From Pseudoduganella sp. (GTDB lineage Bacteria; Pseudomonadota; Gammaproteobacteria; Burkholderiales; Burkholderiaceae_D), in contig JAJTCO010000029.1 of the NCBI GenBank assembly GCA_021323265.1, positions 1 to 41,571 of the forward strand: a stretch of DNA of 41,571 nt. Reading direction: 5' to 3'. Below, piece after piece: positions 7,576 through 15,149 of the stretch. A model generated the notes under the pieces. That model was not told where the DNA came from. It worked only from the letters and a program-made list of their open reading frames with translations, and did no database searches. Position 1 is the first letter of the stretch, and the number at the start of each line of letters is the position of its first letter. A program made the position numbers and the translations under genes.

Positions 7576-9828
7576 TCAGCGCAACTGCTCCAACGCCTCT
7601 CCCACCACCTCCAGAAAATCCTGGATGTTCAGCGGTTTGGTCAGGTAACGGAAGAAGCCCGCTTCCAGCGCCGCCTGGACATCAAAGGGCATGGCGTTGG
7701 CCGACAGCGCAATGATGGGGATGTCGCACGTCCCCGGGTCCTGCCGCAGCCGGCGCTGCGCCTCGCGGCCACTGATGCCTGGCAGGTTCATGTCCATCAG
7801 GATCACGTCCGGCCGGAGGTCCCGCGCCATCGCCACGCCGGTATTGCCATCGGTGGCGGACAACAGGTCCAGGTTCAAGTGCAGTTTCACGACCTCCTGC
7901 ACCAGGCGCAAGTTGGCCGGGTTGTCTTCCACGTACAGCAACACGGGTTTGGCGCGCGGGGTGGCCGTCGGGGCCGGCTCAGAGTTCACGTCATAGGCAG
8001 GCCCTTGCGGCAACGGCTGGGGCTCGGTGATTTCCATCTCGACCGTAAAGGTACTGCCGTGACCGACCGAGCTCGATACTGAAATGGACGCATTCATCAA
8101 CTCGGCCAGACGCTTGCTCAACACCAGGCCGATGCCGCTGCCCTCTTCCGCTCCCCCTTCCTGGCCGAGCCGGTTGAACGGCTGGAACAGGCCCGACATC
8201 TGCTCCGGGTTGAGGCCCGGCCCATCGTCCTTCACCGCCAGCCAGGCTCGGCCAGCGTCGCCCGTGCCAATGTCGAGCCAGACCTGACCGCCCTTGCGGT
8301 TGTACTTGACGGCATTGCTCAGCAGGTTCAGCACAATCTGGCGCAGCCGGATGCGGTCGGCCTTGACGTATAGGCCACGCGGCTCGGCCGGGAAGATGCG
8401 CACGGCGCGCGCCTCGGCCATGGCTTCGATCATCTTGCTGGCCTCATGCAGCAGGTCGTCCAGCGCCACGGGCTCCAGCGACAGCGTCACGGCGCCCACC
8501 TCGATCTTGGCCAGATCCAGCGTCTCGTTAATCAGGTGTAGCAAGTGCTGGCCAGCCTGCACGATGTTGCCGGCAAAGGCGTAGCGCTGCTCCTGGCTGA
8601 GGGGCAGTTTCTGGTTGTGCAGCAGCTGGCCAAAGCCGAGGATGGCATTGAGCGGCGTGCGCAACTCGTGCGACATGCTGGCCAGGAAACGGTCCTTGGC
8701 CTTGCTGGCCTGCTCCAGTTCCAGCTTTTGTTCCAGCAGCTTGTGTTCGATCTGGCGGCGCCCGCTGATGTCGCGGATGGCGCTCGACACCAGCAGCTCA
8801 TCTTCGGTTTTCAGCGGACTCAGGCTGATCTCGACGGGAAACTCGGTGCCGTCGCGCCGCATGGCGTACAAGTCGGTGCCGGCGCCCATGGCACGCGGCT
8901 GCGCCTTCTCGAAAAAGCTGTTGCGCGATGCCGGATGGCGCCCTGCAAAGCGCGCCGGTATCAGGATCTCGATTGGTTTACCCAGCAGCTCCTGGCGCTG
9001 GTAGCCGAACAGTTGTTCGGTCTGCGAATTGACCAGCACGATCTCGCCGCGCGCATTGACGATCACCATCGGATCAGGGGCCGACTCCAGCAAGCCGCGG
9101 AATTTCTGCTCGGCCTTCTTGCGCTCGCCGATATCGCGGATCGCGCTCATGACGATGGTGTCTTCCTCCATCTGGATCATGCTGAGGCTGATCTCCACCG
9201 GGAACTCCACACCATCCTTGCGCAAACCGTACAGTTCGAGCCCGGCGCCCATGGTGCGCGTGCGCGGCTGGACGAAATACTGGGCGCGGTGCGCCACATG
9301 GCCACCGCGAAAGCGATTCGGCAGCAATTCTTCCACCGGTTTGCCCAGCAGTTCGCGCGGCGCAAAGCCGAACAGCCGTTCCGCCTGGCTGTTGACCAGC
9401 ACGATGCGGCCGGTGGAATTGGCCATGACGATGGCATCGGGCATCGATTCGAGCAGGCCGCGATAGCGCGATTCGACGTTGCGCGCGTCGCGCAGCGCCT
9501 TGGCGTCGGTGATGTCGTTCTGGCTGTGGATGATGTACTGGATTTCGCCGTGCGGCGTGTAGACAGCGCGGCAGGCGGCGCCGACATAGACGGCCTGGCC
9601 GTCCTTGCGCCGCCGCAGGTACTCGAAATCGGCACCAAACTCTTGCTTGATCGGACGCCCGGGCATGCCGATCAATTCGGACAGCTTGCTCCCGAGTACC
9701 TCATCGCTCGTGTAGCCGTAAATTTCGGTGGCGCCTTTTGTCCAGAACAGGACGACATCATGCGCGTCGGTGGCGATGATACCGCCGGGTGCTTCTTCCA
9801 GGATGAACTTGCCCAGGTCAGTTTGCAT
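7576..9828 (-). CDS. Cytoplasmic hybrid sensor histidine kinase (PAS-PAS-PAS-HisKA-HATPase-REC)
   Basis: This is a 750-residue soluble sensor with no membrane segment. Three PAS domains cover about residues 8-118, 124-240 and 245-365. The second and third are clear duplicates, sharing an ESxPDxxVxxNxxGxIVLVNSQ opening and an MGAG...DGxEFPVEISLS middle. A short coiled coil leads into HisKA with the phospho-acceptor His387 in SMSHELRTPLN. The HATPase_c domain has N-box LLSNAVKYN and G-boxes DDGPGL and GSGIGL. The C-terminal receiver carries the acceptor Asp679 in ILMDMNLPG and a KPL motif near the end. The signal is unknown. The Hpt protein at 14043-14438 is a possible phosphorelay partner, though 4 kb away. 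Downstream, the small secreted gene follows within 31 bases. Confidence 0.95.
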   Translation of the reverse strand: MQTDLGKFILEEAPGGIIATDAHDVVLFWTKGATEIYGYTSDEVLGSKLSELIGMPGRPIKQEFGADFEYLRRRKDGQAVYVGAACRAVYTPHGEIQYIIHSQNDITDAKALRDARNVESRYRGLLESMPDAIVMANSTGRIVLVNSQAERLFGFAPRELLGKPVEELLPNRFRGGHVAHRAQYFVQPRTRTMGAGLELYGLRKDGVEFPVEISLSMIQMEEDTIVMSAIRDIGERKKAEQKFRGLLESAPDPMVIVNARGEIVLVNSQTEQLFGYQRQELLGKPIEILIPARFAGRHPASRNSFFEKAQPRAMGAGTDLYAMRRDGTEFPVEISLSPLKTEDELLVSSAIRDISGRRQIEHKLLEQKLELEQASKAKDRFLASMSHELRTPLNAILGFGQLLHNQKLPLSQEQRYAFAGNIVQAGQHLLHLINETLDLAKIEVGAVTLSLEPVALDDLLHEASKMIEAMAEARAVRIFPAEPRGLYVKADRIRLRQIVLNLLSNAVKYNRKGGQVWLDIGTGDAGRAWLAVKDDGPGLNPEQMSGLFQPFNRLGQEGGAEEGSGIGLVLSKRLAELMNASISVSSSVGHGSTFTVEMEITEPQPLPQGPAYDVNSEPAPTATPRAKPVLLYVEDNPANLRLVQEVVKLHLNLDLLSATDGNTGVAMARDLRPDVILMDMNLPGISGREAQRRLRQDPGTCDIPIIALSANAMPFDVQAALEAGFFRYLTKPLNIQDFLEVVGEALEQLR

Positions 9829-9898
9829 AAGCCATGGCTTGTAGTGAGGAAGTTACCAATGTTTCACAGACGCTGCCCCATTGTAAGCGAAAAGAGCG

Positions 9899-9931
9899 AA
9901 AAAAAACCGCCTCGCCAGATGGGCGAGGCGG
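9899..9931 (-). terminator. Rho-independent terminator of the M36/M4-like protease gene
   Basis: CCGCCTCGCC (9907-9916) pairs perfectly with GGCGAGGCGG (9922-9931) around a 5-base loop. An A8 run at 9899-9906 becomes a U-tract on the minus strand. It lies 26 bases after the protease stop. Confidence 0.93.
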
Positions 9932-9957
9932 TGTATGGCGCGGGGGTGCGCTCTGAA

Positions 9958-12108
9958 TTACCAGGAGGCTTTCAAGGTATAGGTCCCGCTGGTGGCGCCA
10001 GTGCCGCCACTGTAGTAGTACACCCTGGCGTACAACGTTACCGCACTCGAACCCGTATTGGCGCGCGTTACGGTGTCAGCCAGGCCGGTGCCCTTGGTGC
10101 TCGATGCCAGTTCGGTGCCTGCGCTGTTGTACAGCTTCAGGTCGTAGTCCGACGTCGCGTTCGGGGTCATGGTCGCGGTCAGGGTCTTGCCGGCCGGTAC
10201 AGTGATGGCAATGTAGTCCGAGTCGCTGCTGCTGCCCATGTTGCCGCGGAAGGTGGTGCCGTTCTGGGTGACCGGGTCGGCAGTGGCGATCGTGTTGTTG
10301 GTCTCGCTCTCATCCACGGTTGGGCCGACAATCACGCCGCTCAGGATGTTCTGCGCCTCGAACTTGGCCTGGAAGGTGTTCGCATACGACAGGTCGCCTG
10401 GGTACAGGTTCTTCGCCGCATTGACGATCGCGGTGGCCATGGCAGGCATCTTGATGTTCGAACCCAGGCCGAAGTGCGCTTCCAGGATGATCTTGTCGAT
10501 GTTGGCGCGTGGCTTGCCCGCTGCGAGCAGCGACACCATGGACTGGTACAGCGGCGCCGACCACAGTTCGTCGGACGAGAAGCTCACCCCGTTCTCGGTC
10601 ACCGACTGGTGTGCGCCGTAAGTTTTGCTGCTGTTGTACTTTGCATCCGTGCGGTTCAGCATACGGCCCGCCCAGCATGAACCATGGCCGTCCCAGCTGA
10701 ACGCCCACTCAGGGTGGAAGGTTTTGCCGTTCGGGGTGCTATAGGAGTACGACGCGGCCCAATAGTCGCCGAAGCCTTCGCCCATGGCGCCGGTGTCGCC
10801 ACCACTCCAGTTCACGTTGATGTTGCGCTGGATGCCGTGGCCGTACTCGTGCAGGATGACGTCGGCGTCTTCGCTGTCGTTGACGCAGCCGTGGCCGAAG
10901 GCCAGGTAGTCGGTGGCGCCGCCGTAGCTGTAGTGCGAGTTGTCGTCGCCGTTCAGGCCGTCGGTGTCGACGTCGAAGGAGCGCTCGATGATGCCCTTGG
11001 TGCCGGTGAAGCCCAGCGACTGGATGTAGCGCTGGTTCTGGTCCAGGTGGAAGTAGACGTTGGTGTCGTCGAAGGCGTTGTTGCCGCGCTTGGCAGTCCA
11101 GACACCGTTGGTGGTGGTGCTTGGCGCGGTGTTTGGCGCTTCGATGTTCTTGATGTTGACGTACGGGCCGGTCAGCTTGTAGACGCCGGAGGTCACGGTC
11201 AGGTCACGCAGGGTCTTGTTCGAGTACGCTGCGTCGAACGATGAGGCGGACGAGGTGTCGGACAGCGCTTCGGTGTTGAGCGCGGTGCGTGGATCAGGGT
11301 CGAACGCGTAACCGGAGCCGTTGATGCCGGAGGCGGCGACGGCGGCCATGGCGGTGATGCCGGCGCTCTGCTTGCCGCTGCTGCCTGCGGTGCTCTTGCC
11401 GGCGGACTTGGCGGCCTGGATCGCCGCTTGCATGTCCAGCATCTGTCCCGGCGCGGCCTGGCGCGCGGCGATGGAGCGCTCGCCGCCCTTGTTGGTACGT
11501 GGCAGCGACGTCGTGTAAGAGTCGATCAGCTCGCCGCTGTGGGCATTCAGGTACTGCACGAAACCGCCGGTCGGCATCTCGGCTTCGATATTGACCTTGC
11601 GTGCCAGTTGCACGCCATCCTTGGTCGGCATCCACACCAGGCTGGTGGATGGCACGCTCACCAGGTTGTGCTGGACCTTCATGTTCTTCCAGCCCTTGTC
11701 CAGCGCTTGTTCTTCGCTGATCTGGGCTTTGTTGTACAGTTGGTTGACGGCATCCGCTTCCATCTTGGCCGAGATGTGGCGGCTTTCGTTGAAGATCTTT
11801 TGCAGTTCGCCGTTATTGCCGATCGAAACGACGATCTCGGCACGGTCCACCGGCAGGCCGCGCAGCATCTGCTGGTAATGGTAGTGCTTGCCGGTCAGCG
11901 ATTCCTTGACCGCCACCAGCACCAGATTGTCCAGCTTGGCTGGCAGGCCGAAGCGGGCGGCGTTCGCCTTCAACACGGCTTGCGCCGACGCGGCTTTGGT
12001 GTTGGTGAAAACGGTCAGGTTGTCGACGGTTTTTTCGCCCGCATGGGCCAGGCTGGCACAAGCCAGCATGACCATCGATGCGAGGGTGGTACGGGTTGCA
12101 TTGCGCAT
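9958..12108 (-). CDS. Secreted M36/M4-type metalloprotease with FTP prodomain and C-terminal PPC domain
   Basis: This is a 716-residue exported zinc protease. A signal peptide ends at AHA (residue 23). A fungalysin/thermolysin-type propeptide covers about 25-200 and a Gly/Ser/Ala-rich linker about 210-260. The gluzincin catalytic domain has HEYGH at 420-424 (ligands His420 and His424, base Glu421) and Glu444 in GAMGEGFGD. The 20-residue spacing from His424 to Glu444 equals that of thermolysin. The sequence around the motif looks more like bacterial M36 (fungalysin) than classic M4. The C-terminal 110 residues (DESETNNTIATAD ... GTYTLKASW) form a pre-peptidase C-terminal (PPC) beta domain, usually removed during or after secretion. 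A ribosome site AGGAGA sits 9 bases before the ATG. A strong terminator follows the gene, so it is monocistronic. Confidence 0.92.
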   Translation of the reverse strand: MRNATRTTLASMVMLACASLAHAGEKTVDNLTVFTNTKAASAQAVLKANAARFGLPAKLDNLVLVAVKESLTGKHYHYQQMLRGLPVDRAEIVVSIGNNGELQKIFNESRHISAKMEADAVNQLYNKAQISEEQALDKGWKNMKVQHNLVSVPSTSLVWMPTKDGVQLARKVNIEAEMPTGGFVQYLNAHSGELIDSYTTSLPRTNKGGERSIAARQAAPGQMLDMQAAIQAAKSAGKSTAGSSGKQSAGITAMAAVAASGINGSGYAFDPDPRTALNTEALSDTSSASSFDAAYSNKTLRDLTVTSGVYKLTGPYVNIKNIEAPNTAPSTTTNGVWTAKRGNNAFDDTNVYFHLDQNQRYIQSLGFTGTKGIIERSFDVDTDGLNGDDNSHYSYGGATDYLAFGHGCVNDSEDADVILHEYGHGIQRNINVNWSGGDTGAMGEGFGDYWAASYSYSTPNGKTFHPEWAFSWDGHGSCWAGRMLNRTDAKYNSSKTYGAHQSVTENGVSFSSDELWSAPLYQSMVSLLAAGKPRANIDKIILEAHFGLGSNIKMPAMATAIVNAAKNLYPGDLSYANTFQAKFEAQNILSGVIVGPTVDESETNNTIATADPVTQNGTTFRGNMGSSSDSDYIAITVPAGKTLTATMTPNATSDYDLKLYNSAGTELASSTKGTGLADTVTRANTGSSAVTLYARVYYYSGGTGATSGTYTLKASW

Positions 12109-12160
12109 TTGTCAGTCTCTCCTGAAGCAGTTATTTGATGTAATTATTGATTAACTTTTC

Positions 12161-12176
12161 AAGCCCCGCCGGGCTT
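12161..12176. repeat. Small GC hairpin in the divergent gap between 12108 and 12310
   Basis: AAGCCC-CGCC-GGGCTT forms a 6-base stem in the probable 5' leader of the minus-strand protease. No U-run follows on either strand. The rest of the 201-base gap is AT-rich near 12200-12260 and probably holds the divergent promoters, but no hexamer pair is convincing. Confidence 0.3.
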
Positions 12177-12309
12177 GGCACTCAACGGCGTGGGGGCGAG
12201 TATAACGAGGAAAACTCCGTTGATTTCAATGGAACGTTGGCTAAAATGGCAAAAATGTCGCATTTGCATCAAGTCAAGACCGCACACGCAACGTTAGAGG
12301 GAGGCCTCA

Positions 12310-12675
12310 GTGAAATTTAACAGTTTGTTATTTTTTTCATGTCTCGCCTGGGCCATCCCGGCACTGGCAATTCCCGACATGGAACCCGACGTGACGGCCC
12401 AGGTGGTCGCCGTGCTGGAAGGCCTGGCCGACGACAAACCGGCGCAGGAACGCTTCACGGAAAAAGGCGCCAGCTACCTCGCCGTGCCGGGCTTGTCGGC
12501 TTCGCTGAAACGCTGCCCGCGGCCGCTGGCGCTGGAACTGCTGTCGCGCAACGTCAATGGAGAAGACCGCCTGTATGTGTACCGCGCGCGCTGCCGGCCG
12601 CAGGCGCTGCGCATCGCGATCGATTTCAACAAGGCGGCGCGTATCAACCGGCTGGAACTGGCACCCGAGCACTAG
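12310..12675 (+). CDS. Small secreted protein of unknown function
   Basis: The product is 121 residues with a signal peptide ending near ALA (residue 20), so it is exported to the periplasm or beyond. The mature part is about 100 residues and contains two cysteines (KRCPRP and ARCRPQ) that could form one disulfide. An alpha start followed by a beta-rich second half (LYVYRARC, LRIAIDF, INRLELAPE) is faintly like the NTF2-like fold, but I do not recognise a family. The start is GTG at 12310, supported by a GAGGGAGG ribosome site at 12297-12304. It is divergent from the M36/M4-like protease and lies 68 bases before the DUF900 hydrolase. A later in-frame start would remove the signal peptide and is not favoured. 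Confidence 0.7.
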   Translation: MKFNSLLFFSCLAWAIPALAIPDMEPDVTAQVVAVLEGLADDKPAQERFTEKGASYLAVPGLSASLKRCPRPLALELLSRNVNGEDRLYVYRARCRPQALRIAIDFNKAARINRLELAPEH

Positions 12676-12743
12676 ATTCATGCGGCGCTGGACTTGAGAT
12701 TGTGTGTGTGGTCAGATATGCATTAATCAGCCAGGAGAAGAGC

Positions 12744-14024
12744 ATGGACGTCATTACGACAGCGGTGACGGCAGGTGCCAGCGAAGGCGGCATCAGCGCT
12801 GCCTACCAAATGCTGAAGTCCCGCTTGTCGGCGCAGTCACCGACTGTCGCCGATGCCATTGCCGATGTAGAAGAAGACCCCGGATCGCGCTCGCGCCAGT
12901 TCGTCTTGTCCGATGCGTTGGCATCGGCCGGCCTGGCGGGCGACCGCTACCTGCGCGCAGCGGCGCGCAACCTGATCGACGAAGTCGAGCGGCGCCGCGC
13001 GGCCAAGGTGCCGGCGGCGGCCAGCCCCGATGGCGTCCCGGACCACGCCGTGATGCGGGTCTACTTCGCCACCGACCGCGAATTGAGCGGCGACCGCCAT
13101 CCGGCCCGTCTGTTCGGCTATGCGCGCGGCACGCTGCGCTATGGCAGCTGCGAGGTGAGCATCCCGCGCGACCACCGCATGGGGGAGCTGGAAACCCCTT
13201 CCCTGCTGCGCCTGGAATTCCGCCCGGACCCCGAGCAACACGTCGTCTTGCTGACGGCCGAGCTGCTGGAGCGCGATAACTATATGGCGGACTTGAAGCA
13301 GGCCATCGCAGCGAGCGGCGCGCGCAGCGCCTTGCTGTTCATCCACGGCTATCGCACCACCTTCGAGGACGCCGCGCGCCGCACCGGCCAGTTGGCCTAC
13401 GACTTGGGCTTCCAGGGAACGCCTGTTTTCTACAGTTGGCCCTCGCAAGGCAAGCTTTCAGGATATATAGTGGATGAAGCCAATGTAGAATGGACGCAGG
13501 CCGACCTGGCGACCTTCCTGGGCGACTTCCTGCACCAGTCGGAGGCCGAACATGTCTACCTGGTCGCTCACAGCATGGGCAACCGGGCCTTGGCCAAGGC
13601 GACGGCCAGTGTCATTGCGGCGCGCCCGGAACTGGCCGGGCGCATCCGCGAAGTGATCCTGGCCGCGCCCGACATCGATGCCGATGTGTTCCGCCAGCAG
13701 CTCTTGCCGGCGCTGGCGGCTATGCCCCACCCGCTGACACTGTATGCTTCCTCCTCGGACAGTGCCTTGCGCGCCTCCAAGGCAATTCACGGTTATGCGC
13801 GGGCCGGCGAAAGCGGTGCCGGCCTGGTCGTGGCAAAGGGTGTGGAAACAATCGACGCCAGCGGCGTGGACACGGGATTTATCCGCCACGCCTATTTCGC
13901 CGAGCAGCGCTCGGCACTGAGCGACATGTACTACCTGGTGCACAAGCATGCCCGGGCTGCCGAACGTTTCGGCCTGCAGGCGGTGGACGGGGCGATGGGA
14001 CGCTACTGGACGTTCCGCCAATAA
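12744..14024 (+). CDS. Alpha/beta hydrolase of the DUF900 family with an N-terminal helical domain
   Basis: This is a 426-residue cytoplasmic protein. From about residue 105 it is a DUF900-type alpha/beta hydrolase: a VYFATDR opening, ALLFIHGYRTTFEDAARR near the oxyanion region, VFYSWPSQGK, and the nucleophile elbow AHSMGN with Ser277. LAAPDIDADVF and a late His are candidate acid and base positions. The substrate is unknown for the family. Residues 1-90 form a separate helical unit (ITTAVTAGASEGG, then AAYQMLKSRL, then VEEDPGSRSRQFVLSDAL). It resembles N-terminal regions I recall from predicted bacterial conflict or signalling proteins, but this is from memory. The ATG at 12744 is chosen for its AGGAGA site 5 bases upstream; a longer reading overlaps the preceding gene. 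The Hpt gene follows after 18 bases. Confidence 0.85.
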   Translation: MDVITTAVTAGASEGGISAAYQMLKSRLSAQSPTVADAIADVEEDPGSRSRQFVLSDALASAGLAGDRYLRAAARNLIDEVERRRAAKVPAAASPDGVPDHAVMRVYFATDRELSGDRHPARLFGYARGTLRYGSCEVSIPRDHRMGELETPSLLRLEFRPDPEQHVVLLTAELLERDNYMADLKQAIAASGARSALLFIHGYRTTFEDAARRTGQLAYDLGFQGTPVFYSWPSQGKLSGYIVDEANVEWTQADLATFLGDFLHQSEAEHVYLVAHSMGNRALAKATASVIAARPELAGRIREVILAAPDIDADVFRQQLLPALAAMPHPLTLYASSSDSALRASKAIHGYARAGESGAGLVVAKGVETIDASGVDTGFIRHAYFAEQRSALSDMYYLVHKHARAAERFGLQAVDGAMGRYWTFRQ

Positions 14025-14042
14025 TACAAGGAGACTGGTTCT

Positions 14043-14438
14043 ATGAGTTACGGAAGTGCGCCCGACGAGGCGGTGTTTTGCGTCGACAAGCTGCTGGAGT
14101 ATATGGGGCGCGACGAGAAAGCCCTGGACACGGTCGTCAGGATCGTGCGCGACGCCATCAGCCCGGGCGTGGACCCGCTGAATATGGCGGGCGAAGCCAT
14201 CCGCGACGCCAAGCTGATGGAAGCGCGCCGCATCCTGCACAACCTGCGCGGTTCAATCGGCAACCTGGGCGCGAAGCGCTTCGTTGCCGCTTCCCTGGCC
14301 CTGGAACTTGCCCTGCAGGAAGGGCGCGTGGCCGAAATCCCGCTCCTGTTCACCGTGCTCGAAGGTGAACTCAAACTGGTGCATGACCATGCCGGGGCAT
14401 GGCTGGACCAGCACAGCGGACGCGCCGTCGCCCGCTAA
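14043..14438 (+). CDS. Hpt-domain phosphotransfer protein
   Basis: This 131-residue single-domain protein carries a histidine phosphotransfer motif. In RRILHNLRGSIGNLGA, His66 is the expected phospho-acceptor, followed by the Hpt-type basic residue, glycine and NLGA turn. The C-terminal helices (LALELALQEGR, LLFTVLEGELKLV) match the Hpt four-helix bundle. A ribosome site AAGGAG precedes the ATG by about 10 bases. It is the second gene after the DUF900 hydrolase and probably shares its transcript. No cognate kinase adjoins it; the hybrid kinase at 7576-9828 ends in a receiver and is a candidate donor. The domain call is good, while the link to the hydrolase is contextual only. Confidence 0.85.
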   Translation: MSYGSAPDEAVFCVDKLLEYMGRDEKALDTVVRIVRDAISPGVDPLNMAGEAIRDAKLMEARRILHNLRGSIGNLGAKRFVAASLALELALQEGRVAEIPLLFTVLEGELKLVHDHAGAWLDQHSGRAVAR

Positions 14439-14527
14439 CGAATGGTTACATCTGTTACCCCACCCCGTATGATGCGGCGCAATAAGCGCATGCTATGATC
14501 GGCAACATTAAGCTCTTGGCAGCCTGA

Positions 14528-14543
14528 CAAGGCGTGCGCCTTG
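14528..14543. repeat. Hairpin in the gap after the Hpt gene
   Basis: CAAGGCG-TG-CGCCTTG is a perfect 7-base inverted repeat, 90 bases after the Hpt stop and 43 bases before the -35 of the next promoter. It lacks a T-run and may be a weak terminator or structured RNA. Nothing else is evident in this 203-base gap apart from the promoter. Confidence 0.35.
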
Positions 14544-14585
14544 CTTGTCCAGTTATCCCTAGAATAACGTAAGTGAGTGCAGGAC

Positions 14586-14613
14586 TTGATCTTGGGCAAC
14601 TAATTGATATAAT
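14586..14613 (+). promoter_or_regulatory. Sigma-70 promoter of the Sel1-like lipoprotein gene
   Basis: TTGATC (14586-14591), a 16-base spacer and a perfect TATAAT (14608-14613) predict transcription from about 14620. That gives a short leader of about 22 bases before the ATG at 14642, and it rules out a GTG start at 14573. Confidence 0.8.
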
Positions 14614-14641
14614 GCCATCCTTCGGGGAAAAACAAGAAAAT

Positions 14642-15052
14642 ATGGAAATTTTCAACAAGGCTGGAGTGATCGTTACGTCCACCCTGGTCATGGTCGGCAT
14701 GTTGATTGCCTGCCAAGTCAAGGAAGGCGTCGAGCCACCAGCCCCCGTCATCGAGGCGGTGGCCAAGAAGCTGGGCGAACACGGCGGCGCAGCCGCCGAA
14801 CGCCGCCTGCATGAATGGTCGGAACAAGGCTCGGTAGTGGCAACGCGCGAACTGGGCTTGCTCTACAGCCAGGATGCCAGCAAGCGCCCGGAGGCGATCC
14901 GCCTGCTTGAAAAAGCGGCGCGCGGCGGCGATGCCGTATCCGCCTCCTACCTCGCCAGCCGCTACCGTGCCAATTCCACCGTATCCAACGGTACCAGCCA
15001 GGAAAGCTGGCCGCTATACCTGCAAATCGCCACGCCGCGCCACACCAAGTAA
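14642..15052 (+). CDS. Small Sel1-repeat-like lipoprotein
   Basis: The protein has 136 residues. A lipoprotein signal with lipobox LIAC places the acylated cysteine at residue 24. The mature part has two TPR/Sel1-like helical pairs: ATRELGLLYSQDASKRPEAIRLLEKAARGG is a typical Sel1 repeat and is followed by DAVSASYLASRYR. It is probably anchored to a membrane facing the periplasm. The start codon is fixed by the strong promoter just upstream. The next gene, prsT, starts 97 bases later on the same strand and is also a TPR lipoprotein, so the two may be co-transcribed and act together in the PEP-CTERM/EPS system. That functional link is inferred from position; the protein itself is too short to assign a role. 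Confidence 0.78.
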   Translation: MEIFNKAGVIVTSTLVMVGMLIACQVKEGVEPPAPVIEAVAKKLGEHGGAAAERRLHEWSEQGSVVATRELGLLYSQDASKRPEAIRLLEKAARGGDAVSASYLASRYRANSTVSNGTSQESWPLYLQIATPRHTK

Positions 15053-15149
15053 GTCCCTGTCCTGTCCATCGCGCACTTTCTTGAGCGCGATCAACAACCT
15101 TCCCTGACAGCTCCCTACGCTGGAACCTTCACCAGCCTGGGAGATCCCC

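Noticed and set aside
8545..10680. Plus-strand frame of 711 codons
   Set aside because: It is antisense to the hybrid kinase and the M36/M4-like protease and spans the terminator between them.
12339..12743. Upstream extension of the DUF900 hydrolase
   Set aside because: It overlaps the small secreted gene in another frame and lacks a ribosome site. AGGAGA stands 5 bases before the ATG at 12744.
15068..15091. ATCGCGC/GCGCGAT inverted repeat before prsT as an operator or terminator
   Set aside because: The arms are 7 bases with a 10-base loop, no T-run follows and the position suggests no known regulator. It is too weak to list.
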